From positions 1-64,000 of the forward strand of contig JAFDXO010000168.1 of NCBI GenBank assembly GCA_018267925.1: DNA of 64,000 bases. Reading direction: 5' to 3'. A program made the translations under genes and the position numbers. Below, in pieces: positions 53,558 to 62,922 of this stretch (the stretch's first letter is position 1; every line of letters begins with the position of its first letter). This DNA comes from Bacteroidota bacterium (GTDB taxonomy: Bacteria > Bacteroidota > Bacteroidia > Chitinophagales > Chitinophagaceae). The notes under the pieces are model-generated. The model was not told where the DNA came from and ran no database searches. It was given only the letters and a program-made list of their open reading frames with translations.

Positions 53558-54154
53558 ATGCTGAAAGTAGGAATAACCGGAGGTATTGGGTCAGGAAAAT
53601 CATGGGTATGCCAAGTGTTTGAAATACTTGGCATACCTGTTTTTTATGCAGATCGAGCTGCCCGATTTTTAATGGAAAATGATCAGGCAATTATCAATAG
53701 TATCAAAGCACTTTTAGGAGATGATGCTTATCGAGGCGGATTACTTGATAGAGAAAAAATAGGTACAATCGTTTTTAAATCACCTGAACTATTACAAAAG
53801 CTCAATGGCATTATTCATCCGGCTGTTCGACGCTATGCCCAACAATGGCATGATAGCCAAAGAACGCCATACACGATAAAAGAAGCAGCTATTTTTTTTG
53901 AAACCGGTAGTAATGTTGAAATGGATTTTATGGTTGGTGTTTATGCACCAAGAAAATTAAGAATCCTTCGCACTATTCTTCGAGATGGTTCCACACAGGA
54001 AAAAGTATTGGAACGGATGTCGCAACAAATGGAAGAAGACGAAAAAATGAAACGTTGTGACTATGTTATTATCAATGATGGTAAACGTGCCATCTTGCCT
54101 CAAATATTAGACCTTCACCAACTGCTTCAAAACCGTGCTAAGGGTACACAGTAA
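53558..54154 (+). CDS. coaE: Dephospho-CoA kinase
   Basis: The 198-residue product has the P-loop GITGGIGSGKSW, the YADRAAR segment for dephospho-CoA binding and the LID region (RMSQQMEEDEKM). It adds the 3'-phosphate of coenzyme A as the last step of its synthesis. The start is fixed by the P-loop at codon 6. The first 30 codons overlap a long inverted repeat with a T-rich end (53605-53645). Confidence 0.93.
   Translation: MLKVGITGGIGSGKSWVCQVFEILGIPVFYADRAARFLMENDQAIINSIKALLGDDAYRGGLLDREKIGTIVFKSPELLQKLNGIIHPAVRRYAQQWHDSQRTPYTIKEAAIFFETGSNVEMDFMVGVYAPRKLRILRTILRDGSTQEKVLERMSQQMEEDEKMKRCDYVIINDGKRAILPQILDLHQLLQNRAKGTQ
53605..53645 (+). terminator. Terminator-like hairpin inside the coaE coding region
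   Basis: Perfect 12-base arms, GGTATGCCAAGT (53605-53616) and ACTTGGCATACC (53626-53637), enclose a nine-base loop. They are followed by TGTTTTTTATG. The structure begins 47 bases after the coaE ATG. It has the form of an intrinsic terminator with the expected polarity. It could cut off most yajC transcripts before they cover coaE. Confidence 0.6.
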
Positions 54155-54242
54155 AATCATTTAGCAATCCTAACTTTCCATCGGTACAAAATGGAAATTA
54201 CCCTCGCAATGTGTAGGTTTGCAACCCAAAAGAACTGTTTCT

Positions 54243-55382
54243 ATGCAAAAAATTCAGATGGTGGATCTGAAACGCCAATATGCTCACATCAAACCCGCAA
54301 TAGATAAAGCAATCCAAAACGTTATTGATACAACTGCTTTTATAAACGGCCCGGATGTCAATGCTTTTTCTAATGAATTGGCAAGCTACTTAAACATAAA
54401 GCATGTGATTCCTTGTGCAAACGGAACAGATGCGTTGCAAATAGCCTTAATGGCACTTGACTTGCAGCCCGGAGATGAAGTCATTACTCCTTCCTTTACT
54501 TATATTGCTACAGTTGAAGTTGTTGCATTGCTACACCTAAAACCCGTTTTTGTGGAAGTAGATGCTGATACTTTCACCATGAACACAGAAAGCCTAAAAA
54601 AAGCGATTACCCATAAAACAAAGGCAATTATTCCGGTTCATCTATACGGACAATCAGCCAACATGAGTGAGATTTTGCAAATTGCCAAAGAAAAAAATAT
54701 TCCGGTCATTGAAGATACCGCTCAGGCAATTGGTGGGACTTATACTTTCCCTAATGGTGTGGTAGCTAAAAACGGAACTATGGGGACCATAGGTACTACA
54801 TCTTTTTTCCCTTCTAAAAACCTGGGTTGCTATGGCGACGGTGGTGCTATTTTTACCCATGATGATGCCTTAGCCGACAAAATGAAAATGATAGCCAACC
54901 ACGGTCAAAAAATTCGCTACTATCATGAATTAGTTGGTTGCAATAGTCGTTTAGACACCATGCAGGCCGCCATTTTGCGTGTGAAACTTCCATATTTGGA
55001 TGCCTATTGCGACTCTCGTCGAACAGCTGCTGACTATTACGATAAAGCCTTTGCGAATCACCCTAATATTACAACCCCTTATCGAGCTGCATACAGCAAA
55101 CACGTTTTCCATCAATATACTTTGAAATTAAATGGAGTAAATCGCGATCAAGTAATTGCATATTTAGCAACAAAAGAAATCCCATCTATGCTTTACTATC
55201 CCGTTCCCGCTCATAAACAAAACATGTTCAAATTGCTGGGTGGAAATGATTTCAAATTGGCTACGACCGATCAATTGCAAGAACAGGTGCTTTCTTTACC
55301 TATACATACAGAATTAACTGAAGAAGAATTAAAGTACATCACTACTCATTTTAAAGATGCGATAAAGGCTGCTAAAATCTAA
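54243..55382 (+). CDS. DegT/DnrJ/EryC1-family sugar aminotransferase
   Basis: The ATG at 54243 (MQKIQMVDLKRQY) gives 379 residues; a TTG eight codons upstream is unneeded. PLP-binding Lys lies in SFFPSKNLGCYGDGGA. Other hallmarks are CANGTDALQIALMAL, GDEVITPSFTY and PVHLYGQSA. Family members transaminate keto sugars of nucleotide-linked precursors for surface polysaccharides. It is followed after two bases by RfbC, a 3,5-epimerase, so the pair builds a deoxy-amino or epimerised sugar for the cell surface. The exact sugar is not evident. Confidence 0.9.
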   Translation: MQKIQMVDLKRQYAHIKPAIDKAIQNVIDTTAFINGPDVNAFSNELASYLNIKHVIPCANGTDALQIALMALDLQPGDEVITPSFTYIATVEVVALLHLKPVFVEVDADTFTMNTESLKKAITHKTKAIIPVHLYGQSANMSEILQIAKEKNIPVIEDTAQAIGGTYTFPNGVVAKNGTMGTIGTTSFFPSKNLGCYGDGGAIFTHDDALADKMKMIANHGQKIRYYHELVGCNSRLDTMQAAILRVKLPYLDAYCDSRRTAADYYDKAFANHPNITTPYRAAYSKHVFHQYTLKLNGVNRDQVIAYLATKEIPSMLYYPVPAHKQNMFKLLGGNDFKLATTDQLQEQVLSLPIHTELTEEELKYITTHFKDAIKAAKI

Positions 55383-55384
55383 AA

Positions 55385-55936
55385 ATGAAAATTCACAACA
55401 CACCACTTGAAGGACTATTGATTATTGAACCTCAAATTCATAACGATGATCGAGGTTATTTCTTTGAAAGCTATAACAGAAAAGCATTTCAAGCGGCAAC
55501 CGGTTTAGATATTCACTTTGTTCAAGATAACCAAGCACGCTCAACCAAAAATGTTTTGCGGGGACTTCATTTTCAAAATTCACCACATGCTCAAACGAAA
55601 TTAATTCGAGCCTTAGAGGGTGCTATTTGGGATGTGGTAGTTGATATCCGTAGTAACAGCAAAACTTTCGGACAATGGTTTGGTGTAGAATTGTCTGCTG
55701 AAAACAAACTGCAATTATTGGTTCCGCATGGTTTTGCACATGGCTATACGGTTCTTACCGATACGGCAGAAGTGTTTTATAAGTGCGATGATTTTTATAG
55801 TAAAGCGGATGAGGGTGGGGTGTTATACAACGATCCAGCTTTGAATATTGATTGGAAAATTGACTTGCATAAAGCCATAGTTTCTGAAAAAGATTTAGTA
55901 CAACCACCTTTAAAAATACACAAAGGAAAATTTTAG
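55385..55936 (+). CDS. rfbC: dTDP-4-dehydrorhamnose 3,5-epimerase
   Basis: The 183-residue product has the RmlC double-stranded beta-helix with RGYFFESYNRKAF, the catalytic His region VLRGLHFQ and LVPHGFAHGY. It epimerises C3 and C5 of dTDP-4-keto-6-deoxyglucose on the way to L-rhamnose. No rmlA, B or D genes are adjacent, so it may act in a different path with the DegT enzyme upstream. A strong terminator follows. Confidence 0.93.
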   Translation: MKIHNTPLEGLLIIEPQIHNDDRGYFFESYNRKAFQAATGLDIHFVQDNQARSTKNVLRGLHFQNSPHAQTKLIRALEGAIWDVVVDIRSNSKTFGQWFGVELSAENKLQLLVPHGFAHGYTVLTDTAEVFYKCDDFYSKADEGGVLYNDPALNIDWKIDLHKAIVSEKDLVQPPLKIHKGKF

Positions 55937-55939
55937 ATC

Positions 55940-55974
55940 AAAGCACGAAGCATATAAATCCTTCGTGCTTTTTG
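55940..55974. terminator. Bidirectional terminator after rfbC
   Basis: The arms AAAGCACGAAG (55940-55950) and CTTCGTGCTTT (55961-55971) enclose a ten-base loop and are followed by TTGTTT. It serves the convergent TonB receptor gene as well. Confidence 0.88.
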
Positions 55975-56066
55975 TTTGATAATTTCTTTGAAACAAGAAA
56001 GGTCTTAGTGGCAAAAAAAATACAAGTTCGCTTGTGTGTTAATGCCCTTTAAAACCCTTCGAGAGC

Positions 56067-58490
56067 TTAAAACGGTACTTGAATAAGAAGGCTGATATTT
56101 CTTCCTTGATTCCATATACCCATTCGTCCGGTTAAGTTGTTAGTGTCTGCAAATCGTAAACGGCTAAGGTGATTTTGATAGGGCGTATTCAGTAAATTTT
56201 GAGCAGCAATACTGCAAGTAAGATATTTTCTTCCTTGGTAATTCAGATCAAATCCGCAACCTGCATTCAATAAGGTATAAGCCGGTGAGCTTGTTTCTGT
56301 GCCATAAGCAGAAAATATTTTGTTTTGCTCGAAGTTGAAATCCAGCCCCATTTTTAAATAAATATTTTGGACGGATTTTAATAAAGACTTCGCTTGAACC
56401 CGCAGTTCTGTACGCCATCTCGGTTGTGGCATTTGAGGTAAGTTTTTTGTACTGTCAGTTTGATTTAATAATGCAATTCCCCGAACGAAAGAAAACGTAT
56501 TGTCAAAATGAAGCCAATCAAGCGGATGAGGATGCAAATCGGAATATAATTCGCCACCGAATAACAATGCCGGTACTTGTGTATAGGTGTAAGCCATATA
56601 ATTTCCGTCATTGTTGAAAACAGGAATACTGTCGTTGCCACTCGATGTTTTAAGTTTTTGCAAATAGATGTAATGGCTTAAAAAATTGGCAAACCCAGAT
56701 ATCGTGATGTACCAATGAGACGAACGATATTCTGCACCCAAATCAGCTTGATAACTGCGCTCCGGCTTAAGTTGTGCATTTCCATATTCATAACGCAAGG
56801 TTCCTTCATGCACTCCATTAGCACTTAACTCAGCAATATTGGGTGATCGGAAGCCCGTTGCTAAATTGAACTTAAAGGTTGTGTGCGGTGAAGAAAGGTA
56901 AGAAGCACCTATACTACCTGAAAATGAATTAAATGAGCGATGAAAGCCGGAAAACTTTACTTCCTCTGCTGATAAGGGTTGAGGAATTTGTTGACTTAAA
57001 CTGTCCAAATAAAGCGCGTGAGTATTCAACCATCTGACATCACCTCTCAATCCTCCCGAAATGTTCCATTTACCCCAATTTTTTTGTACAATTCCATAAA
57101 TACCACCATCAAATAAAGTATAATCCGGTATTAAATATCGGGTGCCAGCATTGGTATTTTGTTGCATCATCCCATTAATTCCTACCGATGGTTTCCATCC
57201 TCTTTTTTCTGAAAAAATCATTTTAGCATCATAACTCCAAGTGGACAATTTTAGATTCAGTTCGGGAACATCAGGTGTAAATACATCGGAAAATTCTCTT
57301 CGGTTGTTAAATTGATAGCCTATCGTCAGTCCAAGCCTGTTGCCATTATTAAAAAATAAACTGTTGTTCCAAGCAATTTTTTGATGTCCAATGCGTTGAA
57401 AAGCTGTTTGTGGTTGATAAGAACGTTTATCGGCGTCAGAGACAATTTCTGTCGTTGCTACATTTCCAATTGCTATCTGTTGTACGAATGCTCCCGTAGC
57501 ACTATCACGCTCACCTTCCGGCACTCCCAGCACTTGATTAAAAGAAGAAAAAGCAAGACGAGAATACCCCCATTTTCCTGACAACCCCAATTCCGCACCT
57601 ACATCTGCATTTTGATATCGAGAATTAAAAACATAGCCATCATACCGATTTTTATAATCATGGGCGGCTTTTAAAGTGCCGTAAGTTTGCCAAGAAAAAC
57701 CATGATTCTCACCTTTCAATTGCAAGTTGGCAGCTGCAAGTCCATTATTAGTTTGATAATTCAAATTAGCTACGCCGGATATAGGTTTTGAGTTGTGCAT
57801 TATTTCATCCGGCACTATGTTGATAACGCCGGCTAAGGCATCCGATCCATAAGCTAAAGAAGCAGGACCTTTCAGAACTTCTACTTTTGACACATTGTAA
57901 TCATCAATCTCCACGCCATGTTCATCGCCCCATTGCTGTCCTTCCTGACGAACATTGTCGCTAATAACCAATATTCGATTAGCTCCTAATCCTCGAATAA
58001 TGGGTTTTGAAATGGCCGGACCTGTTGAAATCTCATTGACACCCGGCACGACAGTCAAAGCATTGATAATATTACCAAAAGCATTTTCTCTAATGGTTGA
58101 CATAGGAATACTAACAATCGGTGTACTGCTTTTGCGTTGCTCCGTGGCAAGACTACTACCTGTTACAACTACTTCATTTTGTTCAATGATACTTTCACTA
58201 AGTCTAAAATTTTTGGAAACATTCCCATTTAACTTTATCACTTCAGTATGAGTAACAAAATTTAAAGAACGAACCTCAATCAGATAACTGCCAAGTGGCA
58301 AACGATTTATGACATAGTGCCCTCCAGTATCTGAGGTAGTTCCTATTTTTAATTCAGGAAAAGATATGATAGCACCAACAACAGGGCTTCCGGTTGTGTC
58401 AGTAATAGTTCCTCGAATAGAATTTTGTTGGGCAAAAACATGTATGGGTGCAAGTAAAGCTACCCACCATAATTGTATTTTAAACGGCAT
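56067..58490 (-). CDS. TonB-dependent outer membrane receptor
   Basis: The 807-residue product has a signal peptide ending HVFAQQ, an N-terminal carboxypeptidase-regulatory-like domain (about 23-108; IRGTITDTTGSPVVGAIISF), a plug (about 118-230, with NGVGAN-like IRGLGANRILVISDNVR), and a 22-stranded barrel ending in the aromatic F (LLIQVPF). It is the last gene of a string with a His-rich small membrane protein and an oxidoreductase. The companion suggests uptake of a metal or metal chelate. The barrel itself shows no diagnostic ligand motif. Confidence 0.9.
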   Translation of the reverse strand: MPFKIQLWWVALLAPIHVFAQQNSIRGTITDTTGSPVVGAIISFPELKIGTTSDTGGHYVINRLPLGSYLIEVRSLNFVTHTEVIKLNGNVSKNFRLSESIIEQNEVVVTGSSLATEQRKSSTPIVSIPMSTIRENAFGNIINALTVVPGVNEISTGPAISKPIIRGLGANRILVISDNVRQEGQQWGDEHGVEIDDYNVSKVEVLKGPASLAYGSDALAGVINIVPDEIMHNSKPISGVANLNYQTNNGLAAANLQLKGENHGFSWQTYGTLKAAHDYKNRYDGYVFNSRYQNADVGAELGLSGKWGYSRLAFSSFNQVLGVPEGERDSATGAFVQQIAIGNVATTEIVSDADKRSYQPQTAFQRIGHQKIAWNNSLFFNNGNRLGLTIGYQFNNRREFSDVFTPDVPELNLKLSTWSYDAKMIFSEKRGWKPSVGINGMMQQNTNAGTRYLIPDYTLFDGGIYGIVQKNWGKWNISGGLRGDVRWLNTHALYLDSLSQQIPQPLSAEEVKFSGFHRSFNSFSGSIGASYLSSPHTTFKFNLATGFRSPNIAELSANGVHEGTLRYEYGNAQLKPERSYQADLGAEYRSSHWYITISGFANFLSHYIYLQKLKTSSGNDSIPVFNNDGNYMAYTYTQVPALLFGGELYSDLHPHPLDWLHFDNTFSFVRGIALLNQTDSTKNLPQMPQPRWRTELRVQAKSLLKSVQNIYLKMGLDFNFEQNKIFSAYGTETSSPAYTLLNAGCGFDLNYQGRKYLTCSIAAQNLLNTPYQNHLSRLRFADTNNLTGRMGIWNQGRNISLLIQVPF

Positions 58491-58551
58491 GAGAATACTG
58501 TTTTATTGTATGATTAAGAAACGCATTCCGAGAAATTCGAAACGCAAAGTG

Positions 58552-58956
58552 TTAGGCAAGAAATAAACCCAACGACGGCGGTCCACGCAATAAAACTTCA
58601 GAAAAAACCCGCACACTCATAAATGTGCAAAGCGGGTAAGCAACCAACACAAAAAGGTTAGGTGCTGAATGTAAAGAAAAGGTAAGGCTATGCTTGACAA
58701 ATGGAGCCAATACAAAGCTTACAAACGTACAATGGTGGTGTTGCGATTCAAATGAAAGTTCACCGGAGCCATGCACATGATGTACCGTATCCTGATGACC
58801 AACAAAAAGATGAACAAATTCTTTAGACGTAGATCCAAATAATAGGGTCAACGCCATCCAAATTGAAAGACTATATCGAATGAATCTCTTAAACAAACCT
58901 AATGCAATGCAGAATAGAAGGGCAAAGTTACTAAGACAGAATCGGACAAAAGTCAA
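58552..58956 (-). CDS. His-rich small membrane protein upstream of TonB receptor
   Basis: The 134-residue product has about three hydrophobic segments (about 8-20, 28-42, 73-88) and a His cluster between the second and third: HLFVGHQDTVHHVHGS, then ESQHHHCTF. The C-terminus has an LRGPPSL motif, which recurs in small proteins encoded before TonB receptors in Bacteroidota. A DUF2946-type relationship is possible but not certain. A metal-handling role (Zn or Cu) is inferred from the histidines and position, 61 bases before the receptor. An internal Met near codon 34 is an alternative start. Confidence 0.6.
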   Translation of the reverse strand: MTFVRFCLSNFALLFCIALGLFKRFIRYSLSIWMALTLLFGSTSKEFVHLFVGHQDTVHHVHGSGELSFESQHHHCTFVSFVLAPFVKHSLTFSLHSAPNLFVLVAYPLCTFMSVRVFSEVLLRGPPSLGLFLA

Positions 58957-58976
58957 AACATCTTCATAAAAGTATG

Positions 58977-60029
58977 TTAGCCTTCTAACCAGATATCACC
59001 CCCAATCGGGTATCCAACACAAGTTAGAACTTTGCCTTCTGATAGATCTTTTTCTGTTAGCACTTCATTATAACTCATCCATACTTTCCCTTTTGTACAG
59101 CGTAGCATACAACTTCCACAACGACCTGTTTCACAACTATATGGTAATGGAATTCCCAATTGTTTAGCTGTTTGTAAAATGGTGAGAGGGTATTGACTTT
59201 CAAAATGATGCTTCTCAGTTCCTAAATTTAAGGTAACTTGATGGGGTTGTTGATCTGATGGTTTATGTAGATGAATAGGGCGACTGGTATCAAAGTTTTC
59301 TTTTCGAATTTGGGCATCATCGTATTCCAGTTCTTGTAAGGCATATCGAACCATGCGCATGTAGGCAAATGGTCCACAAACATAAAACAGATGCTCCTTT
59401 TTATTACCCAAAGCATATCGTTCCAATAGCTGTGGCAACAACCATTTGCTCAATCGAGCATTGTTTAATTGTGTAGTGTTGCTGAATAAATAATGAACAA
59501 CAAAACGTTTTTGAAAACGTTTTTGAAGCTCATTAATTTCGTTTTCGAATACCGTTTGTAAGGGCGAACTATTGCTATAAATTAAAACAGCCGAAACATC
59601 TGGGTGTGTAAACAACAATTCTTTTAACAAAGAAAAAATTGGTGTAATGCCGATACCTGCTGCAAAGAAAAAATATTGATGGAAGGTTTCTATTCTTTTG
59701 GGTAGTATAAATAAACCGGTGGCAGATGTGGTAGATAGCTGATCACCTACACGCAAGCTTTCTATTAATGGACGCGAATATCTTCCGTTTGAAATTCGCT
59801 TAATAGTGATAGACACAACAAGGTCAACTGCCGGTGCCGACGAAAAGGAATAAGAACGACGATCTTCTTTAAGCAAATCTTCAAATACTAAGGTTAAAAA
59901 CTGCCCTGCTCGATATTCAAAAGGTGTTTCAAAAAGCAATTGTAAGGTGTGAACATCAGGAGCTTCTTCCATAATTGCAGAAACCGTGGCGCGGTGAAAG
60001 GCGGGCTGAAAGTTGGGTTTAAAAAACAT
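58977..60029 (-). CDS. Ferredoxin-NADP reductase-type flavoprotein with 2Fe-2S domain (PaaE-like)
   Basis: The 350-residue product has an FAD domain (RRSYSFSSAP), an NAD(P) domain (AAGIGITPIFSLLKELL) and a C-terminal plant-type 2Fe-2S domain (CETGRCGSC plus a Cys further on at the standard distance). The layout is that of PaaE, the electron-transfer subunit of phenylacetyl-CoA epoxidase, and of other reductases. No paaABCD genes are in the window. Its position with a TonB receptor allows a role as an intracellular reductase of imported metal complexes, which is only inference. Confidence 0.85.
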   Translation of the reverse strand: MFFKPNFQPAFHRATVSAIMEEAPDVHTLQLLFETPFEYRAGQFLTLVFEDLLKEDRRSYSFSSAPAVDLVVSITIKRISNGRYSRPLIESLRVGDQLSTTSATGLFILPKRIETFHQYFFFAAGIGITPIFSLLKELLFTHPDVSAVLIYSNSSPLQTVFENEINELQKRFQKRFVVHYLFSNTTQLNNARLSKWLLPQLLERYALGNKKEHLFYVCGPFAYMRMVRYALQELEYDDAQIRKENFDTSRPIHLHKPSDQQPHQVTLNLGTEKHHFESQYPLTILQTAKQLGIPLPYSCETGRCGSCMLRCTKGKVWMSYNEVLTEKDLSEGKVLTCVGYPIGGDIWLEG

Positions 60030-60037
60030 AATCGTTA

Positions 60038-60391
60038 CTAAAAAGCATCTTCAAAATGAACTATTTCTCGAACTGAATCCTGAAATAAATAAATACTTAC
60101 AACATCAAATTGTATTTTCAAAGAATTTTTTATCGTATCCAAATAATGTTGTGCAGCTTCACGTAAATATTGTTGCTTCCGAGGGGTAACCGCTTCTTCA
60201 GGAAAAGAAAAATGAATACTTGTGCGAGTCTTGACTTCCACAAACACCAATACATCTTGCCATTGAGCAATAATATCTATCTCTTTTTTTCCGGCACACC
60301 AATTCCGATACAATATCCGATATCCCTTCTCTGCCAAAAACTTTTCGGCAATTTGTTCACCCTTTACCCCCGTTTCGTTATGTTTGGACAT
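60038..60391 (-). CDS. YraN/UPF0102 family protein
   Basis: The 117-residue product has the UPF0102 nuclease-like core: GEQIAEKFLAEKGYRILYRNW, then EIDIIAQWQDVLVFVEVKTR, which holds the D-x-n-E-x-K of the PD-(D/E)XK fold. Function is not established. It is divergent from the phosphoglucose/phosphomannose isomerase gene, with 28 bases between the starts, and is followed by the reductase gene after eight bases. Confidence 0.9.
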   Translation of the reverse strand: MSKHNETGVKGEQIAEKFLAEKGYRILYRNWCAGKKEIDIIAQWQDVLVFVEVKTRTSIHFSFPEEAVTPRKQQYLREAAQHYLDTIKNSLKIQFDVVSIYLFQDSVREIVHFEDAF

Positions 60392-60419
60392 TCAAATTTT
60401 CAAATTCAGCATCAAAATA

Positions 60420-61403
60420 ATGAAGCAGCTCGTTCAAGCCTTCCCAACGCAACTGCAAGAAGCGCTAATCATCGGACAAAGTTATCGGTTTCAAACACCT
60501 CAGAAAGAATTTAAAAACATAGTGCTGACCGGACTTGGCGGAAGTGGCATTGGAGGCTCTATTGTTCAGAATTATGTGTCTGATAAAATTTCTATTCCGT
60601 TCCTTGTAAATAAAGACTATACCTTACCTGCATTTGTCAATGAAAATACTTTAGTCATTGCTTCTTCTTATTCCGGAAATACAGAAGAAACCCTATCGGC
60701 TGTCAATCAAGCTCTAAAAGCAAAAGCAACCGTTGTGTGTGTCACTTCAGGAGGGAAACTATCTGACATTGCTAAAAAGAAAAACTTAGATTGTATTTTG
60801 CTTCCGGCTGGAATGCCACCCCGCGCTTGTTTGGGATATTCTCTCACCCAAGTTCTTTATATTTTACTTCATTTTAGCTTTATAAAATCCGATTTTGAAA
60901 AGAACTTAAAAGCTACCATTAAGTTGCTATCAGAAGAGGAAAAAGAAATCCAAAAACAAGCTAAATCTTTGGCAAAAAAACTGATTGGAAAAACACCTAT
61001 CATTTATAGCTCAGGTTCGTTTGAGGCTGTGGGCGTGCGTTTCCGACAGCAAATCAATGAAAATGGGAAAATGCTTTGTTGGCATCATGTGATTCCGGAA
61101 ATGAACCATAACGAATTAGTAGGCTGGCGTACCAAAGACCCATCTAGGATTGTGATATTCTTACGCAATGAAAATGATCCGGAGCGTGTTCAAATGCGTA
61201 TGGAAATTAATAAACCGGTGATTAAGAAATATACACCTCATGTAATAGAGCTTTGGTCAAAAGGAAAATCGTTTTTTGAACAAGTATTTTACATTGTTCA
61301 TCTTACCGATTGGATATCTGTTTATTTAGCAGACCTCAATGGAGTAGATGCCATGGATATTGAGGTCATAAATAACCTTAAAAATGCCCTCTCTAAAGCC
61401 TAA
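60420..61403 (+). CDS. Bifunctional phosphoglucose/phosphomannose isomerase
   Basis: The ATG at 60420 (MKQLVQAFPTQLQEAL) gives 327 residues; the upstream frame start lies in the yraN leader. Two SIS domains are present (VLTGLGGSGIGGSIVQ; SSYSGNTEETLSA; then the C-terminal half with MNHNELVGW). The archaeal-type enzyme interconverts glucose-6-P and fructose-6-P and mannose-6-P and fructose-6-P. It supplies precursors for glycolysis and for mannose-containing glycans. A terminator follows. Confidence 0.9.
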   Translation: MKQLVQAFPTQLQEALIIGQSYRFQTPQKEFKNIVLTGLGGSGIGGSIVQNYVSDKISIPFLVNKDYTLPAFVNENTLVIASSYSGNTEETLSAVNQALKAKATVVCVTSGGKLSDIAKKKNLDCILLPAGMPPRACLGYSLTQVLYILLHFSFIKSDFEKNLKATIKLLSEEEKEIQKQAKSLAKKLIGKTPIIYSSGSFEAVGVRFRQQINENGKMLCWHHVIPEMNHNELVGWRTKDPSRIVIFLRNENDPERVQMRMEINKPVIKKYTPHVIELWSKGKSFFEQVFYIVHLTDWISVYLADLNGVDAMDIEVINNLKNALSKA

Positions 61404-61417
61404 ACAATAAAATTTCA

Positions 61418-61449
61418 AACCGCACCTAAACCCTGCGGTTCTCTTTTTC
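61418..61449 (+). terminator. Terminator after the isomerase gene
   Basis: The arms AACCGCA (61418-61424) and TGCGGTT (61434-61440) enclose a nine-base loop and are followed by CTCTTTTTCT. Confidence 0.8.
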
Positions 61450-61582
61450 TGATCATTTCAGAAAAGCATTTTGGTTTTTGATTAATGCTACTTTGAATCT
61501 ATAGTTGTTAGTGCAAATTCTGTTGCACAACAAACTATTTTCCTTTCTTTGTGCTTTCAAAACATAAGTACTGCAAGCTTGT

Positions 61583-62905
61583 ATGAGCAATCGAAAAATT
61601 TGGTGGATAGTGGGATGTTCCATTATCCTACTGATAATCCTGATCATTATAGGTAAATTAAAAGGGGACAAGGGATTAAAAGTAGCGGTTGAGAAAGTAT
61701 CCTTACACGATATAACCGAAACCGTATCCGCAAGTGGAAAAATATATCCAGAATCAGAAGTGAAAATAAGCCCCGAAGTAAGTGGGGAAATCATTGAACT
61801 GAATATTGCAGAAGGAGACAGTGTGCATAAAGGCGAGCTACTGGTGCGCATTAATCCTGCTATATATGGGTCAATGGTCAATCAAGCAGAAGCTACAGTT
61901 GAAGAAAGCAGGGCACGAATGCAAAACTCAAAAGAAATGGTAGCTCAAACAAAGGCCTCTTTTGATCAAGCGAAGCTGAATTATGAACGAAACCAAAAAT
62001 TATTCAAAGAAAAAGTTATTTCAGCATTAGAGTTTGAACAATCAGAAAGTACATTCCGATCTACAAAAGCAGCCTTTGAAGCAGCACAGGCCACGCTTTC
62101 TGGGGGAGAATATAATATTAAAGGCACTTCAGCAGGATTAAGTCAAGCCCGCGAAAACCTTCGCAAGACAACTATTATTGCCCCCACATCCGGCATCATA
62201 TCTGCGCTCAATGTTAAGTTAGGTGAACGAGTGGTTGGAACCGCCCAAATGGCTGGTACAGAAATGCTCACAATTGCGGACATGGGGCGAATTGAAGTGC
62301 GGGTTGACGTGAGTGAAACGGATATTACAAAAGTGAAATTAGGCGACACCACAGAAATTGAAGCAGATGCTTATCGCAATAAAAAATTTATCGGCGTGGT
62401 GTCCAAAATAAGTGTCAGTAGCAAGGCAACCGGAACACAACAACTCAGTACAGATCAGGTTACTAATTACACCGTTCGCATACTTATTTTGCAAGATAGC
62501 TATGCTGATTTATTGGCACAAAACACCGGCAAATTTCCATTTAAACCAGGTATGTCTGCAAGTGTTGAAATTCATACACATCGCGAACGCAATGTATTAT
62601 CTATACCGGTAAACGCCGTTACCACACGTGATTTCCCCGATAGCTTAAAAAAAGTAAAAGCCAACTCAGATCAAATTAGGCAAGTAGTCTTTGTTTATGA
62701 CAACCAAACCCAAAAAGTCAAACTTCGCGATGTTCAAACAGGTATTCAGAACAATGAATACATACAAATAACAGCCGGTTTAAAAGAAGGCGAAGAGGTC
62801 GTAATTGCACCTTACGGAGCTATTGCGCGTACACTGAAAGAAAACATGGAAGTAATTAAAACCGACAAAGCAAAACTTTTTGAGTCAAAAGAAAATAAAC
62901 TATAA
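61583..62905 (+). CDS. HlyD/MacA-type efflux adaptor protein
   Basis: The 440-residue product has a single N-terminal helix (about 6-24), the split lipoyl domain (GEIIELNIAEGDSVHKGELL), a long coiled hairpin (about 95-175), a beta barrel and a membrane-proximal domain. The wording is close to MacA-type and RND-adaptor proteins. In most genomes MacB or a TolC gene follows, but here gpsA follows after 17 bases. The matching ABC permease is therefore outside the window or encoded elsewhere. Confidence 0.85.
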   Translation: MSNRKIWWIVGCSIILLIILIIIGKLKGDKGLKVAVEKVSLHDITETVSASGKIYPESEVKISPEVSGEIIELNIAEGDSVHKGELLVRINPAIYGSMVNQAEATVEESRARMQNSKEMVAQTKASFDQAKLNYERNQKLFKEKVISALEFEQSESTFRSTKAAFEAAQATLSGGEYNIKGTSAGLSQARENLRKTTIIAPTSGIISALNVKLGERVVGTAQMAGTEMLTIADMGRIEVRVDVSETDITKVKLGDTTEIEADAYRNKKFIGVVSKISVSSKATGTQQLSTDQVTNYTVRILILQDSYADLLAQNTGKFPFKPGMSASVEIHTHRERNVLSIPVNAVTTRDFPDSLKKVKANSDQIRQVVFVYDNQTQKVKLRDVQTGIQNNEYIQITAGLKEGEEVVIAPYGAIARTLKENMEVIKTDKAKLFESKENKL

Positions 62906-62922
62906 ACTCACTTGTATAGCAC

